64,000 bases of DNA from Melastoma dodecandrum (lineage: Eukaryota > Streptophyta > Magnoliopsida > Myrtales > Melastomataceae). Below, piece by piece: positions 24,136 to 34,732 of the stretch. Position numbers and translations under genes: made by a program. The DNA lies in NCBI GenBank assembly GCA_029817715.1, contig JARUPY010000353.1, positions 575,501 through 639,500 of the forward strand, written 5' to 3'. Each line of letters starts with the position of its first letter. The stretch's first letter is position 1. The notes beneath the pieces are model-generated. The model was not told where the DNA came from. It saw nothing but the letters and a program-made list of their open reading frames with translations, and did no database searches.

Positions 24136-24535
24136 CCTAAATCTACGCCACCTGCAATCTCCCCTACCCATCAAATCCCCAGAAACCCATCAAGAAGTGA
24201 CAGACAAATAAAACTCATACCAATCAGCAGCAGCAGGAGCTCAGGATCCGACCGGCAAGAGCGCGTGCCGTTCAACTGTTCGACGATTTGCCGCGCCGAA
24301 AAATGTCGATGCTTCCTTATTGAAACGGATTGTGCCAAAAGAGGGATGAATTCTCTAATCGATGCTGATGGACTTAAGTGAAACTACATAACAAATTCGA
24401 GGATCAATCACTTAATAGTTTTAAAAAGAGAGAGGCTCTTGAAATCGAACATTGGCTAATTTTGTATTTTATTAATGCAAAGGATTTAGTAAAAATGGTT
24501 TAAATAAATTTAAAACAAAAATTCAAGATTATTTA
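24136..24535. other. mtACP leader/promoter and AT-rich spacer
   Basis: The part next to mtACP (to about 24300) should be its leader, leader intron and promoter. 24360-24535 is AT-rich spacer in which I see no gene. Confidence 0.35.
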
Positions 24536-24676
24536 AAACCATGGTTGTCATCCACAAACCTTTGCTTCTGCTGCTCAAGAGCATTCTTTCTAGAGACTAA
24601 CATTTGATTTTCTCCTCTACAGACGTGCTCCTTGCTTGGGTACAACAGAAATCCGGGAGGACATATTCAAGAGGTT
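24536..24676 (-). pseudogene. Duplicated fragment of a PDS5 exon and intron
   Basis: This stretch is similar to 13786-13970 inside PDS5. Both share GATTATTTAAAACCAT, then a TTTGCTTCTGCT...CATTCTTTCTAGAG block, then AACATTTGA.TTT and ACAGAC.TGCT.CTTG blocks in the same order. About 45 bases of the exon are deleted. It includes the intron side of the splice junction, so it arose by DNA duplication rather than through an mRNA. It has no coding value. Confidence 0.75.
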
Positions 24677-24862
24677 TGTTCCTTAATGACGTCATTTGAC
24701 AAATTATTTCTTCAAATAACCCCGTAACTTTCAAAATTCGTCGACTAACTCAGTGAAATCGGCTTTACAAAGGCCGACTTCCCTCTGAACAATATAGCAA
24801 GAGAAAGGGGGCTAAGGTGATGGTGTTGCTGGGAAAGAAGACAAAGAGGGAAAATAATTCTC

Positions 24863-25000
24863 TGACTCTTTCTTTGCTCAGGGGGATCACGACTCTTTTT
24901 TCTCAGGGGAAATAATTTCCCGACTCTTTCTTTGCTCGGGGGGACCACGACTCTTTTTTGCTCAAGAGGGAACCACCTCTTTTTTGCTCAGGGGGGACCA
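24863..25000. repeat. Degenerate direct repeat of about 27-32 bp, five copies
   Basis: Five imperfect copies of GACTCTTTCTTTGCTCAGGG followed by GGA(T/C)CAC lie head to tail. Copy lengths vary and one copy carries an AAATAATTTCC insertion. It behaves like a minisatellite and shows no coding frame. Confidence 0.6.
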
Positions 25001-25066
25001 TTATTCATTACTTAAAACTCAAGACAAAAAGGAACGGGGGACCACCTTTCCCGCAACACCACCACC

Positions 25067-25370
25067 TCAGCCCCCCTTCCATTTCTTGTCATTGCTTTCA
25101 AAACGGATGAGCCCTCTGACTACTGTAACAGCCAAAGGCAGCCCTCCACATTTCTTGGCTAATCGGTCAGTAATGTCCTGAAGTCGGAGTCGATTCTCAA
25201 AGGTTTCCTCCCCTATGGCGTGATAAGCAAATATAGACGAGCTCTCATCGGTCAACAACAAGTCCAAATCTTCGGGATCACGGTCACTGGCCAATTCGGT
25301 GACGTTTTGGCTGCGTGTAATGAGCAATATTCTGCTTCCATTTGCCCCGAAGTGGAATGGGTACTGTGGA
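25067..25370 (-). pseudogene. NB-ARC fragment of a CC-NB-ARC-LRR gene
   Basis: The minus strand encodes a stretch from YPFHFGANGSRILLITR (RNBS-B) through SIFAYHAI to KKCGGLPLAVTVVRG and FESNDKKWKGG. It is parallel to 27140-27450 in the neighbouring NLR pseudogene and clearly a duplicate of it. The P-loop and kinase-2 side is cut at about 25370, where TRIM sequence begins, and nothing follows downstream. Confidence 0.85.
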
Positions 25371-25963
25371 TCGGGACAATATCGTTGTGCGATGGGCGAC
25401 CTATATGTTACATGTGGTATCAGAGCCAATTTCCGACTATGGTGATCTCGGGGGGCAAGATCCCTTGAGAGAGATAAGTCAAGGAGAGTCCCACATCGGA
25501 AGGGAGACTGGGCTGTGGTGGACATATAAGGTCGGGAGGGTGGCCCTCCCATCAACGACGCATTTTCGCCAGAAGCCCGGGTTTGAAAAATAAAACCCGA
25601 CCGTAGGTCCTCCGTGCGGGGGGGTGCATGATTGGGATAATATCGTTGTGTGATGGGCGACCTATATGTTACACGTGGTATCAGAGCTAACTTCCGACCG
25701 TGGTGATCTCAGGGGCGAGATCCCTTGAGGGTGGGTGATTGTAATAACCCCAGTCCAAGAGAGGGATAAGTCGAGGAGAGTCCCACATCGGAAGGGAGAC
25801 TAGGCTGTGGTGGACATATAAGGTCGGCACGGTGGTCCTCCCATCAACGACGCGTTTTCACCCTAAGCCCGTGATTGAAAAATAAAACCCGACCGTAAGT
25901 CCTCCGTGCATGGGGGTGCGTGAAAGGGAATATCGTTGTGCGATGAGCGACCTATATGTTACA
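25371..25963 (+). mobile_element. Tandem TRIM array: three LTRs sharing two tiny internal domains
   Basis: Three LTR copies end in the same CCTATATGTTACA string at 25412, 25673 and 25963. After the first and second comes a primer-binding site TGGTATCAGAGC (25415 and 25676, tRNA-iMet type) and an internal domain of only about 60 bases ending in a purine-rich tract. The third LTR is complete (25740-25963, TGTAATAACC...TTACA, 224 bp). The second lacks its 5' start and the first retains only its last 40 bases. No coding sequence is present, so this is a terminal-repeat retrotransposon in miniature, rearranged into an LTR-int-LTR-int-LTR array inside NLR sequence. Confidence 0.8.
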
Positions 25964-28247
25964 ATAATATTATCCAGATATGGGTGACCAAACCAAGATG
26001 GGAATGTTCTGCCTCCATAGTTAAGTATTTCAAGGCCTTCAAAAGGATGTTGAACTCATCTTGTTCTTCATGTAAAGTCCCTTCATCATCCCCTGCTCCC
26101 CAATCATAGCTTAAGTCCCGAATTCCTTCTTTCTCATGTAGATTAGCATCCTCTGTATCCCCAACATCCTTAACCTCTTTCAGATTAGTTATGTGCAACT
26201 TCCCCACAAGATCTTTGAGTGGACTCAATTCTTTCAATCCATGCCCAATTTCTTTTCCCACGACATATCTTGGGAGGATCTCAAGATTGGTTAGATTCCC
26301 AATATGTGGTGGCATCTCTTCTATAAGGTTCGAACCGGTGATGTCGAGATGGATAAGTTTGCTCAACTTGTGAATGCTCCTCGGCAATGCCTTAAGTCGT
26401 ATGCAGCTTTGCAAAATGAGAGACTCCTAGTTAATCAAGCCACAAATCAATTCTGAAAGTACTTCATCTTTGGTAAAAGAAAGGTCGTTGAAACGTAAGA
26501 GCTTCAGGTCGCTAATATGATCGGACAACTTTTTGATGTGAAACCCACGTGATGACAGCATCCTTAAGCACTCTTAGCCCATTATCAAGTCATTTATCAC
26601 CTTATCCGAGATAAAAACATTATTGTGGTAATTGTTTGAGCATCTATTTAGAGAAATAATTGCTCTCAACTTTTTCACAGAGCAATAGGCATCCACTTCA
26701 ATTGCATCCAAATATTTCCGGCTTCGTGTAAAAAATTCTGCCTGGCGAATTTTCTCTTGGTACGCTTTGTTGGAAGGGCCCTCATACTAGTATGTGTAGT
26801 AGTATTTGATCCCCACAACTGATTTGGCAAGGTCATTCACGAGATCATGCATAGAATATAAAGACTCATCATCTTTTGCTTTCTGTACGAGGGATCTAAC
26901 TTCTAGCTCATGAAAATAGTTTATCCCGGTATCATAATTTGTTTTTCCGATTCCCTTTTGCAGTAAACCTTGTCTGAACCATAGATCAATCCGCTGGTCC
27001 CTGTTGAATAGGTAATCCTTTGGAAATATTGCGCAAGCTGCGAAATATTGCTTCAAATAAATTGGAAGAGGATGTAGCTCAAATGTAGCACAACAGGAAT
27101 CCCATTATTTTTATCTTGTATTTTCCGGAGATTGTGTTCTACAACCTCCTTCCATTTCTCGTCATTGCTCTCAAAACGGAGGAGCCCTCTGACTACTCTA
27201 ACAGCCAAAGGCAGCTTTCCACATTTCCTGGCTAATCGGCTAGCGATGTCCTGAAGTCGGGGTCGATTCTCGAAGCTTTCCTCTTCTATGGCATGATAGG
27301 CAAGTATAGACAAGCTCTCATCGGTTGACAACAAGTCCAAATCTCCGGGATCACAGCCACCGGCCAATTCGGCGACTCTTCGGTTGCGTGTAGTGAGCAA
27401 TATTCTGCTTTCATTTGCCCCGAAGTGGAATGGGTACCGTAGAGATTGCAACTCATCATACTTCTCACTCCAGACGTTGTCTAACAAGACGAGAAACTTC
27501 TTCCCAATAAGCTTATCTTTAAGCGTGTTCCCAAGGCAGGGCCCTTTCCTTGTAGTCAATGTGTGGGTCTACTGAGTGTAAAGTATTCTTGGTGATGGTG
27601 ACTATGTCAAAGGCATCGGAAACACAGGTCCAAGCTCTGACTGAATATGCCTCGCTGCCCACTGCCCCATGATTATACAACTGTCGTGCCAAGGTAGTTT
27701 TCCCGAGTCCGCCCATCCCCACGATAATAACGACAATGAAGAGTCGGACGGGGTCGTCGGCCAAATCACTTCTGGTCAACCGAGCGAGCAACCTCTCCAT
27801 CTGTTCTTCCCGGCCGACAAACCCAGTTCAGGCAACGAGGTGGAAGGCGGACATGGCCGGTCGGGGTTAGCGGGAGGCTGGGCCATGTAGTTCTCTACTA
27901 AACCATGTAGAGTTTTTCTGATGAATGACTTCCTCCAAACGGAGATCAACTTCCTCGATCTGTTTCACCAAGTGATGATCGGAGAGCAGGGCACGGGTCC
28001 ATCTTGGAACAACATTTGATCAACAAGGAATTAAACCGCGGCCTTAAGGGCTTTATCTTGGGCTTCAATGGAGAAGAGGTCAAGCAGGTCTTCCATGTCG
28101 TAGGTGACTTCCCTGAGGTCATCTAGCCATAGGTCGACCTTGGTATGCCCAAGCACCTGCTTCTCCTCAGTCGAAGCCATGACAGCTTGGACAATGACCA
28201 GATTTTTATGCCACCTAATCAGCTGGTCTGAGAGGCAATGCATCCGG
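25964..28247 (-). pseudogene. CC-NB-ARC-LRR resistance-gene pseudogene (RPP13-like class)
   Basis: Reading right to left, the minus strand holds an Rx-type coiled coil (28031-28243, DLWLDDLREVTYDMEDLL), a P-loop GMGGLGKTT (about 27695-27720), kinase-2 KKFLVLLDNVW (27480-27510), RNBS-B SRILLTTR (about 27385-27410), GKLPLA, winged-helix ACAIFPKDYLF (27010) and MHDLVNDLAKS (26830). A leucine-rich part follows at 25964-26414 (LIHLDITGSNLIEEMPPHIGNL). Stops and frameshifts separate the pieces, for example after 28031, near 27800 and near 27550. The N-terminus is cut by copia sequence at 28252 and the LRR end by the TRIM array. NLRs are intracellular immune receptors; this one is dead. Confidence 0.88.
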
Positions 28248-28251
28248 GATA

Positions 28252-29767
28252 TGAGTGAAAAATCAGGAAATAATTAGGAACAACTATAGGCAATAGAATT
28301 ATCGTATTTATAGACAGTCGATGTATATAGCTGAGTGTAATATTTATATTAACAGACAATGGTATCAGAGCAAAAATGTGCATTCAATAAAAAAACCTCT
28401 TTCTGTTACCTTCTAACATGGTATCAGAGCAGTGATGATTTTGATCAAGTATCGTTATCGGTAAATCAATCATGTTCTTGACAGTATGGAAGGAATGCCA
28501 CCTACACCGAACGGGTCAGAGGTTCTCCACGGTTAAAACGACCTTGCGATACAACTCCTCAATCACGGGATCTCAAGGAAGAAGTATACATGATGGCCTC
28601 ACCTAGCTTTGAAGAAGACTTTACAAAAAGAGAAGTTTTTCGATTGATGAAGGCGTTGTATAGGTTAAAGCAATCACCTCGCGCTTGGTTTGGACGGTTC
28701 ACCACTATAATGAGAAGGTATGGGTACAAATAGAGTAATGCTGCTAATACTATGTTTCTCTAGAGAAGGTGAAAGTTGATTACATGCTTAATTACGTTAA
28801 CGATGTGATAATCACGGGAAATAATCAAGATGAAATTGAAGAGCGTCGAAGGAACTTATTCAAAGCATTTGAAATGAAGGACTTGGGGAATCTGAAGTAC
28901 TTTCTTGGAATTGAGGAAATGAGGTCGAGAAAAGGTATATTCATTTCCCAACGGAAATATATCCTAGATTTGTTGGCCGAAACTGCTATGATTGATTGTA
29001 AGCCAGTTGAAACTTCGATTATAGTAAATCATGGACTACAGACGGTAGAAAATGCAAAGCCAGCTGATTGAGAGAGGTATCAATGATTGGTGGGAAAACT
29101 AATCTATTTGACCCATACGGGACCGGATATTGCATGCAATGGGGGTAGTAAGTCAATTTATGCATAATCCTCAAATAAATCATATGGAGGCAGTAATGGG
29201 AATTGTAAGATATCTCAAGGGGTCAACAGGAATATGAATTGTATTTCAGAAGAATGGCCATTAATCCAATGGATAGAAGATCTACCAGCCTTGGTAGGAG
29301 GAAACCTGGTAACTTGGAGAAGTAAAAAGCAAAAGGTTGTTGCATTGTCGAGTGCAGAAGCTAAATTCCGAGGGATGGCCAAGGGATTAACTGATATCCC
29401 TTGGATTCGAAAACTCATGACTGAATTAGGTTTTCAAGTCCATGACACATGTAGGCTAATGTGCGACAACAAGATTGCTATTAGTATTTCTTGAAAGTCC
29501 AATACATGACAATACGAAATATGTGGAAATTGACAGGCACTTCATCAAAGAAGGTATTGTGGAATTTTAATTTATTCGTCAGTCAGATATTCTCACAAAA
29601 GCTGTTATAGGAAAAGTCTTTCACAAAGCATTGATCAAGTCACTATCCAACTTGAGGGGGAGTGTGAGAAAAATCAGGAAATACAATTATAGGCAATAGA
29701 ATCATCGTATTTATAGACATTTCATATATTGCCATATATATAACTGAGTGTAATATCTATATTAATA
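28252..29767 (+). mobile_element. Deleted Ty1/copia remnant with both short LTRs
   Basis: LTR-like ends of about 105 bp (28252-28354 and 29663-29767) share TCAGGAAATA, GGCAATAGAAT and the TGAGTGTAATAT string. A primer-binding site TGGTATCAGAG follows at 28360. The internal part has only reverse transcriptase and RNase H pieces: ALYRLKQSPRAWFGRF, YVNDVIITGNN (normally YVDD), a frame at 28769-29071, and WRSKKQKVVALSSAEAKFRGM at 29234-29494, with many stops. A polypurine tract TTGAGGGGGAG precedes the right LTR. gag, protease and integrase are missing. Confidence 0.82.
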
Positions 29768-30335
29768 ATGGTACCAGAGCAAAAATATGCATTCAATAAA
29801 AAAACCTTCTTATGTTACCTTCCAACAGCATAAGCAGTGAGAGCTTGGGAGGTTAGATGGCCCAGGAGTGTGTTGACGACGGAAAGGAGTTGGCCATTGG
29901 GGATCGCTGGCAAAGTGTGAGATATAAGACCAGAGTAGATGGACAAAACAAGAAAAGGGAAGGAGAGAAGAAAAAGACGAGGATGAAGAAAAGAAATTCT
30001 CGCTTACATTGTACAAGAAAGCAAGGGTCAGAGCCTTCTGTACTAGCAGACACAATCATAACAGTGGATTTCGGTCTGCCCCTCCTCCTGTAACAACTTT
30101 TGTCTTCATCTGGATAACTCCATTCTTGGGCTTCTCTTCTCCTAAGTTCTAGCCATAAACTGGTTCTAAGCTTCCTCAGAACAGTCCATCAGTCCAACAT
30201 GAAGGATTCCTTTGTGGCAAGAACCAATCGAGTGAGTCACAATAAGCAAAAGGATGCAGAAAAGGTCGTCGGGACTCAAAGTTCAATAGTCATTGTGTTT
30301 TTCCTTTTTATTGGATTTGTTTTGTTATGCGAAAG
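29768..30335. other. Unassigned spacer in duplication copy A
   Basis: A second PBS-like string and copia-internal start follow the right LTR (about 29768-29830). The rest, including a Lys/Arg-rich open frame at 29857-30093, is also found in copy B (from 57666) but shows no family I recognise. Confidence 0.35.
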
Positions 30336-30850
30336 GTCACGAAAATGGCGATGAAGGTGGACCTTCAGTGCTCCGATGAAACTGCCGTTATCCCTGTGAG
30401 TGCCCCCCTCCTCCTTTTGGTTTGAGAATCTCATTCCGACGCCCACGCCCTTTTGTTTCGATTTGCTGTGGAAGGGAGAGTTGAACTGTGATTTGAATTG
30501 GTGGTTGTTTTTCTTTTTTTATTTTTTGGACAAGGAGAGATTCACGACCGGTTTTTCGACGAGAAGAACAACACTGACGACGTTCACGGTGGGTTGCTGC
30601 ACCCCTGAGTGCATTAAGGAGAAGATCATCTGTAGGGTTGTTGGCGGACGGAAGTTGGTCCAAATGAATGTTGTGTGCTCGAATAATGACAGCAATTTAC
30701 CAAGGCCAGACAGAGCCACTCCCCAGTGGGATCCCAGCCTTCGCGGTCCAGATCCTGAACTTGTGCATGTCCAACTGCTACATCGCAAATATCCACGTCA
30801 ACTGCGGGTGGTTCATTGAAGAATTTCCAGCGCACCTTTTTGCTACATAA
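30336..30850 (+). pseudogene. Chimeric Pi21-like/TPD1-like pseudogene, copy A
   Basis: The left part matches Pi21-like exon 2 (VTKMAMKVDLQCS), but 31 bases are deleted, removing the second Cys of the CxxC metal site. After an intron remnant comes Pi21 exon 3 start material (CCTPECIKEKIICR). It passes directly into TPD1-like sequence ([12 protein letters not shown], then one frame away [20 protein letters not shown]...NIHVNCGWF), which is truncated after CGWF. A one-base shift breaks the TPD1 part near 30685. Neither parent product can be made. Confidence 0.8.
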
Positions 30851-32070
30851 CATCTCAGCTGGATTTTCATTCGAATCGTATAATTGTCAAAAGTTTCTTA
30901 CAAGGACGCTCAGATAAATACCTTCTGGAGTTGTACATAAGCTGCAGAGTCGGTTACATTGAAGAGAGTTACAGAATAGAATAAAAGAAACCAATATACC
31001 GATGATGACGGCGCATGCAGTGACCAAGTATGGAGCTCTGTAACCCTGCCAAGTAAAAGAGCATTCGTATGAGCTTGGTAAAGAGAACACGCCACATGCC
31101 TCTATCCACTGATTTATACTTTTAAAAGCCTTCTGGGCAACAATTAAGGTTGCATTATCTGTGCTGGAGAAACATTACAAGCTTTCTTCTGATAATAAAT
31201 GACTTTCGTTACCAATGGAGCTTCCTTACGACGACGATGAACTTCTGAGAAAATGGGAATCATCCGAAAGCTTTTTTCTAAAACGATTGTCTAGATTACT
31301 TTTACTTTCATCAAGTTCTCTAGAACTCCGGCAACAGATCAAAGAACAAGTACTTCCCACATCATGCAAAGAGTAGACAACTGATGGAGATTCAAAAGGT
31401 GAGACTCACCATTATTGTTAAACTCACCTAGAGAACAGGTTTCGCGTGATTAACCATTCAACATAAGAAAAACTGGAAGAACTAAAACCTAATCCAACAG
31501 CCATCAGCAGTTCTAGCAGAGAAGATGCGCAACAAGACACTGAAAACCTCAGATGAACAGGAGCGAGACTAAGCAGATCAGAAGCAAGAATTTGGTAGCA
31601 AAATCGACCGCACCTCGCTGAAGAGCACGTCTTTGTTCTTCTTCAAAATCTCCAAAACCTACAAAGCAACACACGGGACATCAAAATCGAACTCCACGAC
31701 AGACGGAATTTCAGCTCGATCGAATTCAGCTTATTATTCTCTGAATCTGGCGGACATATTCGAGGTCTGGCATCCTGTGGACCACCATTGGTGGCGCCAC
31801 TGCTGGCCTATTAGTCAGAAGCCGCCACCACGCAGGTCTCCGTCTCTTCCTTACCGGCGAACACGACGATCCTCTCGTGCCTGCAGACGAGCCTTCTCCC
31901 GGAGCAGTAACATGACTCCAGTAACTTCCTCAGGGCGTCGCCAGAGAAGCAGGGAGCTCCGGCAGCGGCGGAGGTGAGAGGCCGGCTGGAGAGGGAGGGG
32001 ACGTAGCTGCGGCGACTGCAAATGTGGCATCGATTTGACTTCGGGCGGTTGTGTCAGCAAGTGAAGCAAG
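30851..32070 (-). other. Conserved flank with a possible minus-strand gene remnant of unknown function
   Basis: This block follows the TPD1-like sequence in copies A and B, and its first 300 bases also follow the TPD1-like gene at 50293. On the minus strand an Arg/Leu/Ser-rich ATG frame at 31851-32069 (MPHLQSPQLRPLPLQPASHL inside it) resembles an organelle-targeting leader. A hydrophobic segment (APYLVTACAVIIGILVSF) lies at about 30960-31040. I do not recognise the family and cannot connect the exons with confidence. Confidence 0.35.
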
Positions 32071-33484
32071 TTTTACTTGGTTGAAGGAAGAAGAAAGAAA
32101 GAGGAGGGAGAAGAAGAATCATTGTACATCGTTGCCTATCACTATCATTGATAAGCAGTGCGGGGTTACTGCAGGATTGTTTACAGGACAGCAGACAACC
32201 ACACCACCCGCCATCTTCTCTTCTAACTTCTTTTGTCGTTTCTCCAACTTCTCAAGACTTGGACTCCAATCAATCTCCCAGGTTTGAGTTCTCATCACCC
32301 AGACACATTTTCCTCCTGAAGCAATCCATCAGCAAGCCGCTCGTGACCGCTGATCCGTTTCGCTTCTAGTGGATAGAAATACGAAGATTTGATTTATTTT
32401 TAAGACAACGATCGATGCAGTCGCTATCGTCCGTCCGACATTTCCTAGGTGATCCCAGTGGTCTCACGACCAATATCGGTGCGCACAATGTTCTAAGGGA
32501 ATGGATTCGTTAACTATTGCAGATGTAGACAAGTATCGACGCTGTCGTCAACATAAAAACAATTAGACGATTAATTGGAGTACATGCGCCTCTTCTTCCT
32601 GGACATGGAATCCTCCGACCTCGTTCGATTCGTCACTCGTGAGAAATAAGGCCACAGTGAGAGCAATAACGACGGGGATGTCGTGCTGGAATGTACAGAT
32701 TGGCGCCTCCCCTGACATGGTCGTGCAGGCAATGCTGCTCTCTGGATCTTTCTCGGACGATTTCGATAGGTCTCTTTTCAACCTCGTGTCCTTTCGCTGC
32801 TGAAGTTGTTTGAATCTCTCCTGCAACAAGGCAATCATGGAACAGCAACGACAGGGTCATTTGTCTTCGTCGCTGAGAGCAGACAGCTGGATCTAACGTT
32901 GGTCCTGAAGTGAGTTGATGGGATGATGGTAGTTGCGGGATGACAGGGTGCTGAGCTTGGGGGGCTACCTCTTGAGTTGCAGAAGGAGCTGCTCTCTTTG
33001 CTGATGTAGGAAGCAGGCTCACATCTGCGGGTGTGCGCCGTGAGCTGAGTTGTTAACGAGATTGGACAGACTGGTTTGCCTGCTATCATCAATCTAGGCC
33101 TGGTGCAAGAGGCGGGTTGAAACTCGGGGGACTGTTGTTGTGCTTGGCTTTGTCATAGCCGAGCAGTACAAGGTGGTGGGTTTTTGCCGGTGGTTCTTAA
33201 TCTGCCGGTTGTAGATAATCCGAGGGGAACGTCCTTGTTTACTGCCAGGGCGCTTGCTGTACCTGAAGGTCACAACTCGAGCTTGTCGCAGTTGGGAGAC
33301 TCTACAGTTGCTATCGAGTCGAGTTCGCTGGTGTTACTGAAGTTGGTCCATGGCAATCCATGGTTTTACTTGTGTTTGAACAAAATATTGTGGACTCCAT
33401 AAATAAGAAAATTTAAAATCAACGATGTCCCCGACTACCTTCGGATAACATGTCTACATTAAAATAAAATAAATTGCCCATCAC
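32071..33484. other. Duplicated stretch with unrecognised coding-like pieces
   Basis: Present in both duplication copies (with 59831-61290). Minus-strand frames at 32563-33022 carry a LLQERFKQLQQRKDTRLKRD helix preceded by a Pro/Gln/Ser-rich stretch, which could be exons of an unknown plant gene. A short plus frame at 33184-33402 is also shared in part. No domain could be named and the frames differ between copies, so decay is likely. Confidence 0.3.
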
Positions 33485-34732
33485 TCATGACCAATTTGGG
33501 TTGTTTAAAATCTTCTCCCATTTCTTCTCGTTGCTCTCAGAACAGGAGAGATCCGACCATTTTAGCTTTCGAAGGCAGCCCTCCACATTTCTCGGCTAGT
33601 CGGAGAGCGATGTCCTGAAGCTGAGGTCTATTCTCGAAGTTTTTCTCCACCCTGGCATGATAAGTAAGTAAAGACAAACAATCATCCGTAGAGAAAAGGT
33701 CCAAACCTAAGGGATTATGGTCACCAGCCCTCTTCGGAAGCGTGTTGTCAGGAGTACTCTGCTTCCGCTGCTTCCATATTGGAATGGATGTAACAGAGAC
33801 TGCAGCTCGGCATAATTCTTATGCCATACGTCGTCCAACACTATAAAAAACTTCTTCCCAGCAAGTCGATCTCTGAGAGCGTTTTGAAGCCAATTCAGGT
33901 CACTTTCCGTGCAGTCAATGCGGCGGTCCACAGACGCCAAAATATCCTTGGTGATGCCGACCACGTCAAAGACATTCGAAACCCAAGCCCATGCTCTGAC
34001 AGGGAAAGCCTCGCACACAGCCTTGTGATTATTATATAATTCCTTTGCCAGGCTAGTTTTTCCTAGTCCGCCCATCCCTACTATAGAAACGACAGTAAAG
34101 GGGACTGGATCGTCGCGCAAGTCGCTTCCGATCAACCGTGCGAGCAACTTCTCAATCTGTTCCTCCCGGCCGATGAACCTATGTTCGGGCAGCGAGGTGG
34201 ATGGGATACGACGCCGGTTGGTGTTGAAGGGACGCCCTGCCAGGTAGTTCTCTGCTAATCCAAGCAGTGCTTTCTGCTAGTTCTCTGCTAATCCAAGCAG
34301 TGCTTTCTGCCGGATGACTTCCTCCAATCGAAGGTCGACTTCCTCGATCTCTTTTCCCAGGAGATGGTTGGAGAGCATGGGACGTGGGACCATCTTGGAG
34401 CAACAGGAGATCAACAAGGAAGTCAACTTACCAGACTTCCTCCTCCTGGTGTCGGCCTTGAGGGCTTTACTTATTTCGGCTTCAGCAGAAAAGTGGTGGA
34501 GCAAGTATTTCATGCGGTAGGCGACCTCCCTGAGGTCATCCAGCCACAGATCGACCTTGGTATCGCCAATCCTCTCCTCGGCAGAATCCATGACGTCTAG
34601 AATAACCATCAGATTATACTGCCACTTGGTCATCTGGTATGAGAAGCCATTGATCCTGGCATACGCATAGAAAGCATCGGAGTTCAGCTGGCACGCGAGA
34701 GCCTTTACCACGGAAAGGGGGAGTTCTGCCAT
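33485..34732 (-). pseudogene. CC-NB-ARC gene, broken copy A
   Basis: Near-identical to the open 407-residue frame at 61291-62514 and starting with the same MAELP. Three changes mark it. An in-frame 33-bp tandem duplication at about 34244-34309 creates a TAG stop after LLGLAEN. One extra Asn codon follows GKTSLAKELYN. A 10-bp deletion at about 33728 shifts the frame just after RNBS-B (SRVLLTTRF). Coiled coil, P-loop GMGGLGKTS and kinase-2 FIVLDDVW are still readable. There are no LRRs. Confidence 0.88.

Noticed and set aside
24863..25000. Possible CRISPR-like array
   Set aside because: The units are degenerate and adjacent without unique spacers, and the DNA is plant nuclear.
25415..25426. 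TGGTATCAGAGC strings as possible tRNA genes
   Set aside because: Only the 12-base complement of the initiator tRNA 3' end is present, directly beside LTRs; these are primer-binding sites. The same applies at 25676, 28360 and 36934, and on the minus strand at 41771 and 46919.
29857..30093. Lys/Arg-rich 78-residue frame as a small gene
   Set aside because: No recognisable family, low-complexity composition and no start context; its copy at 57680 differs in length at the N-terminus.
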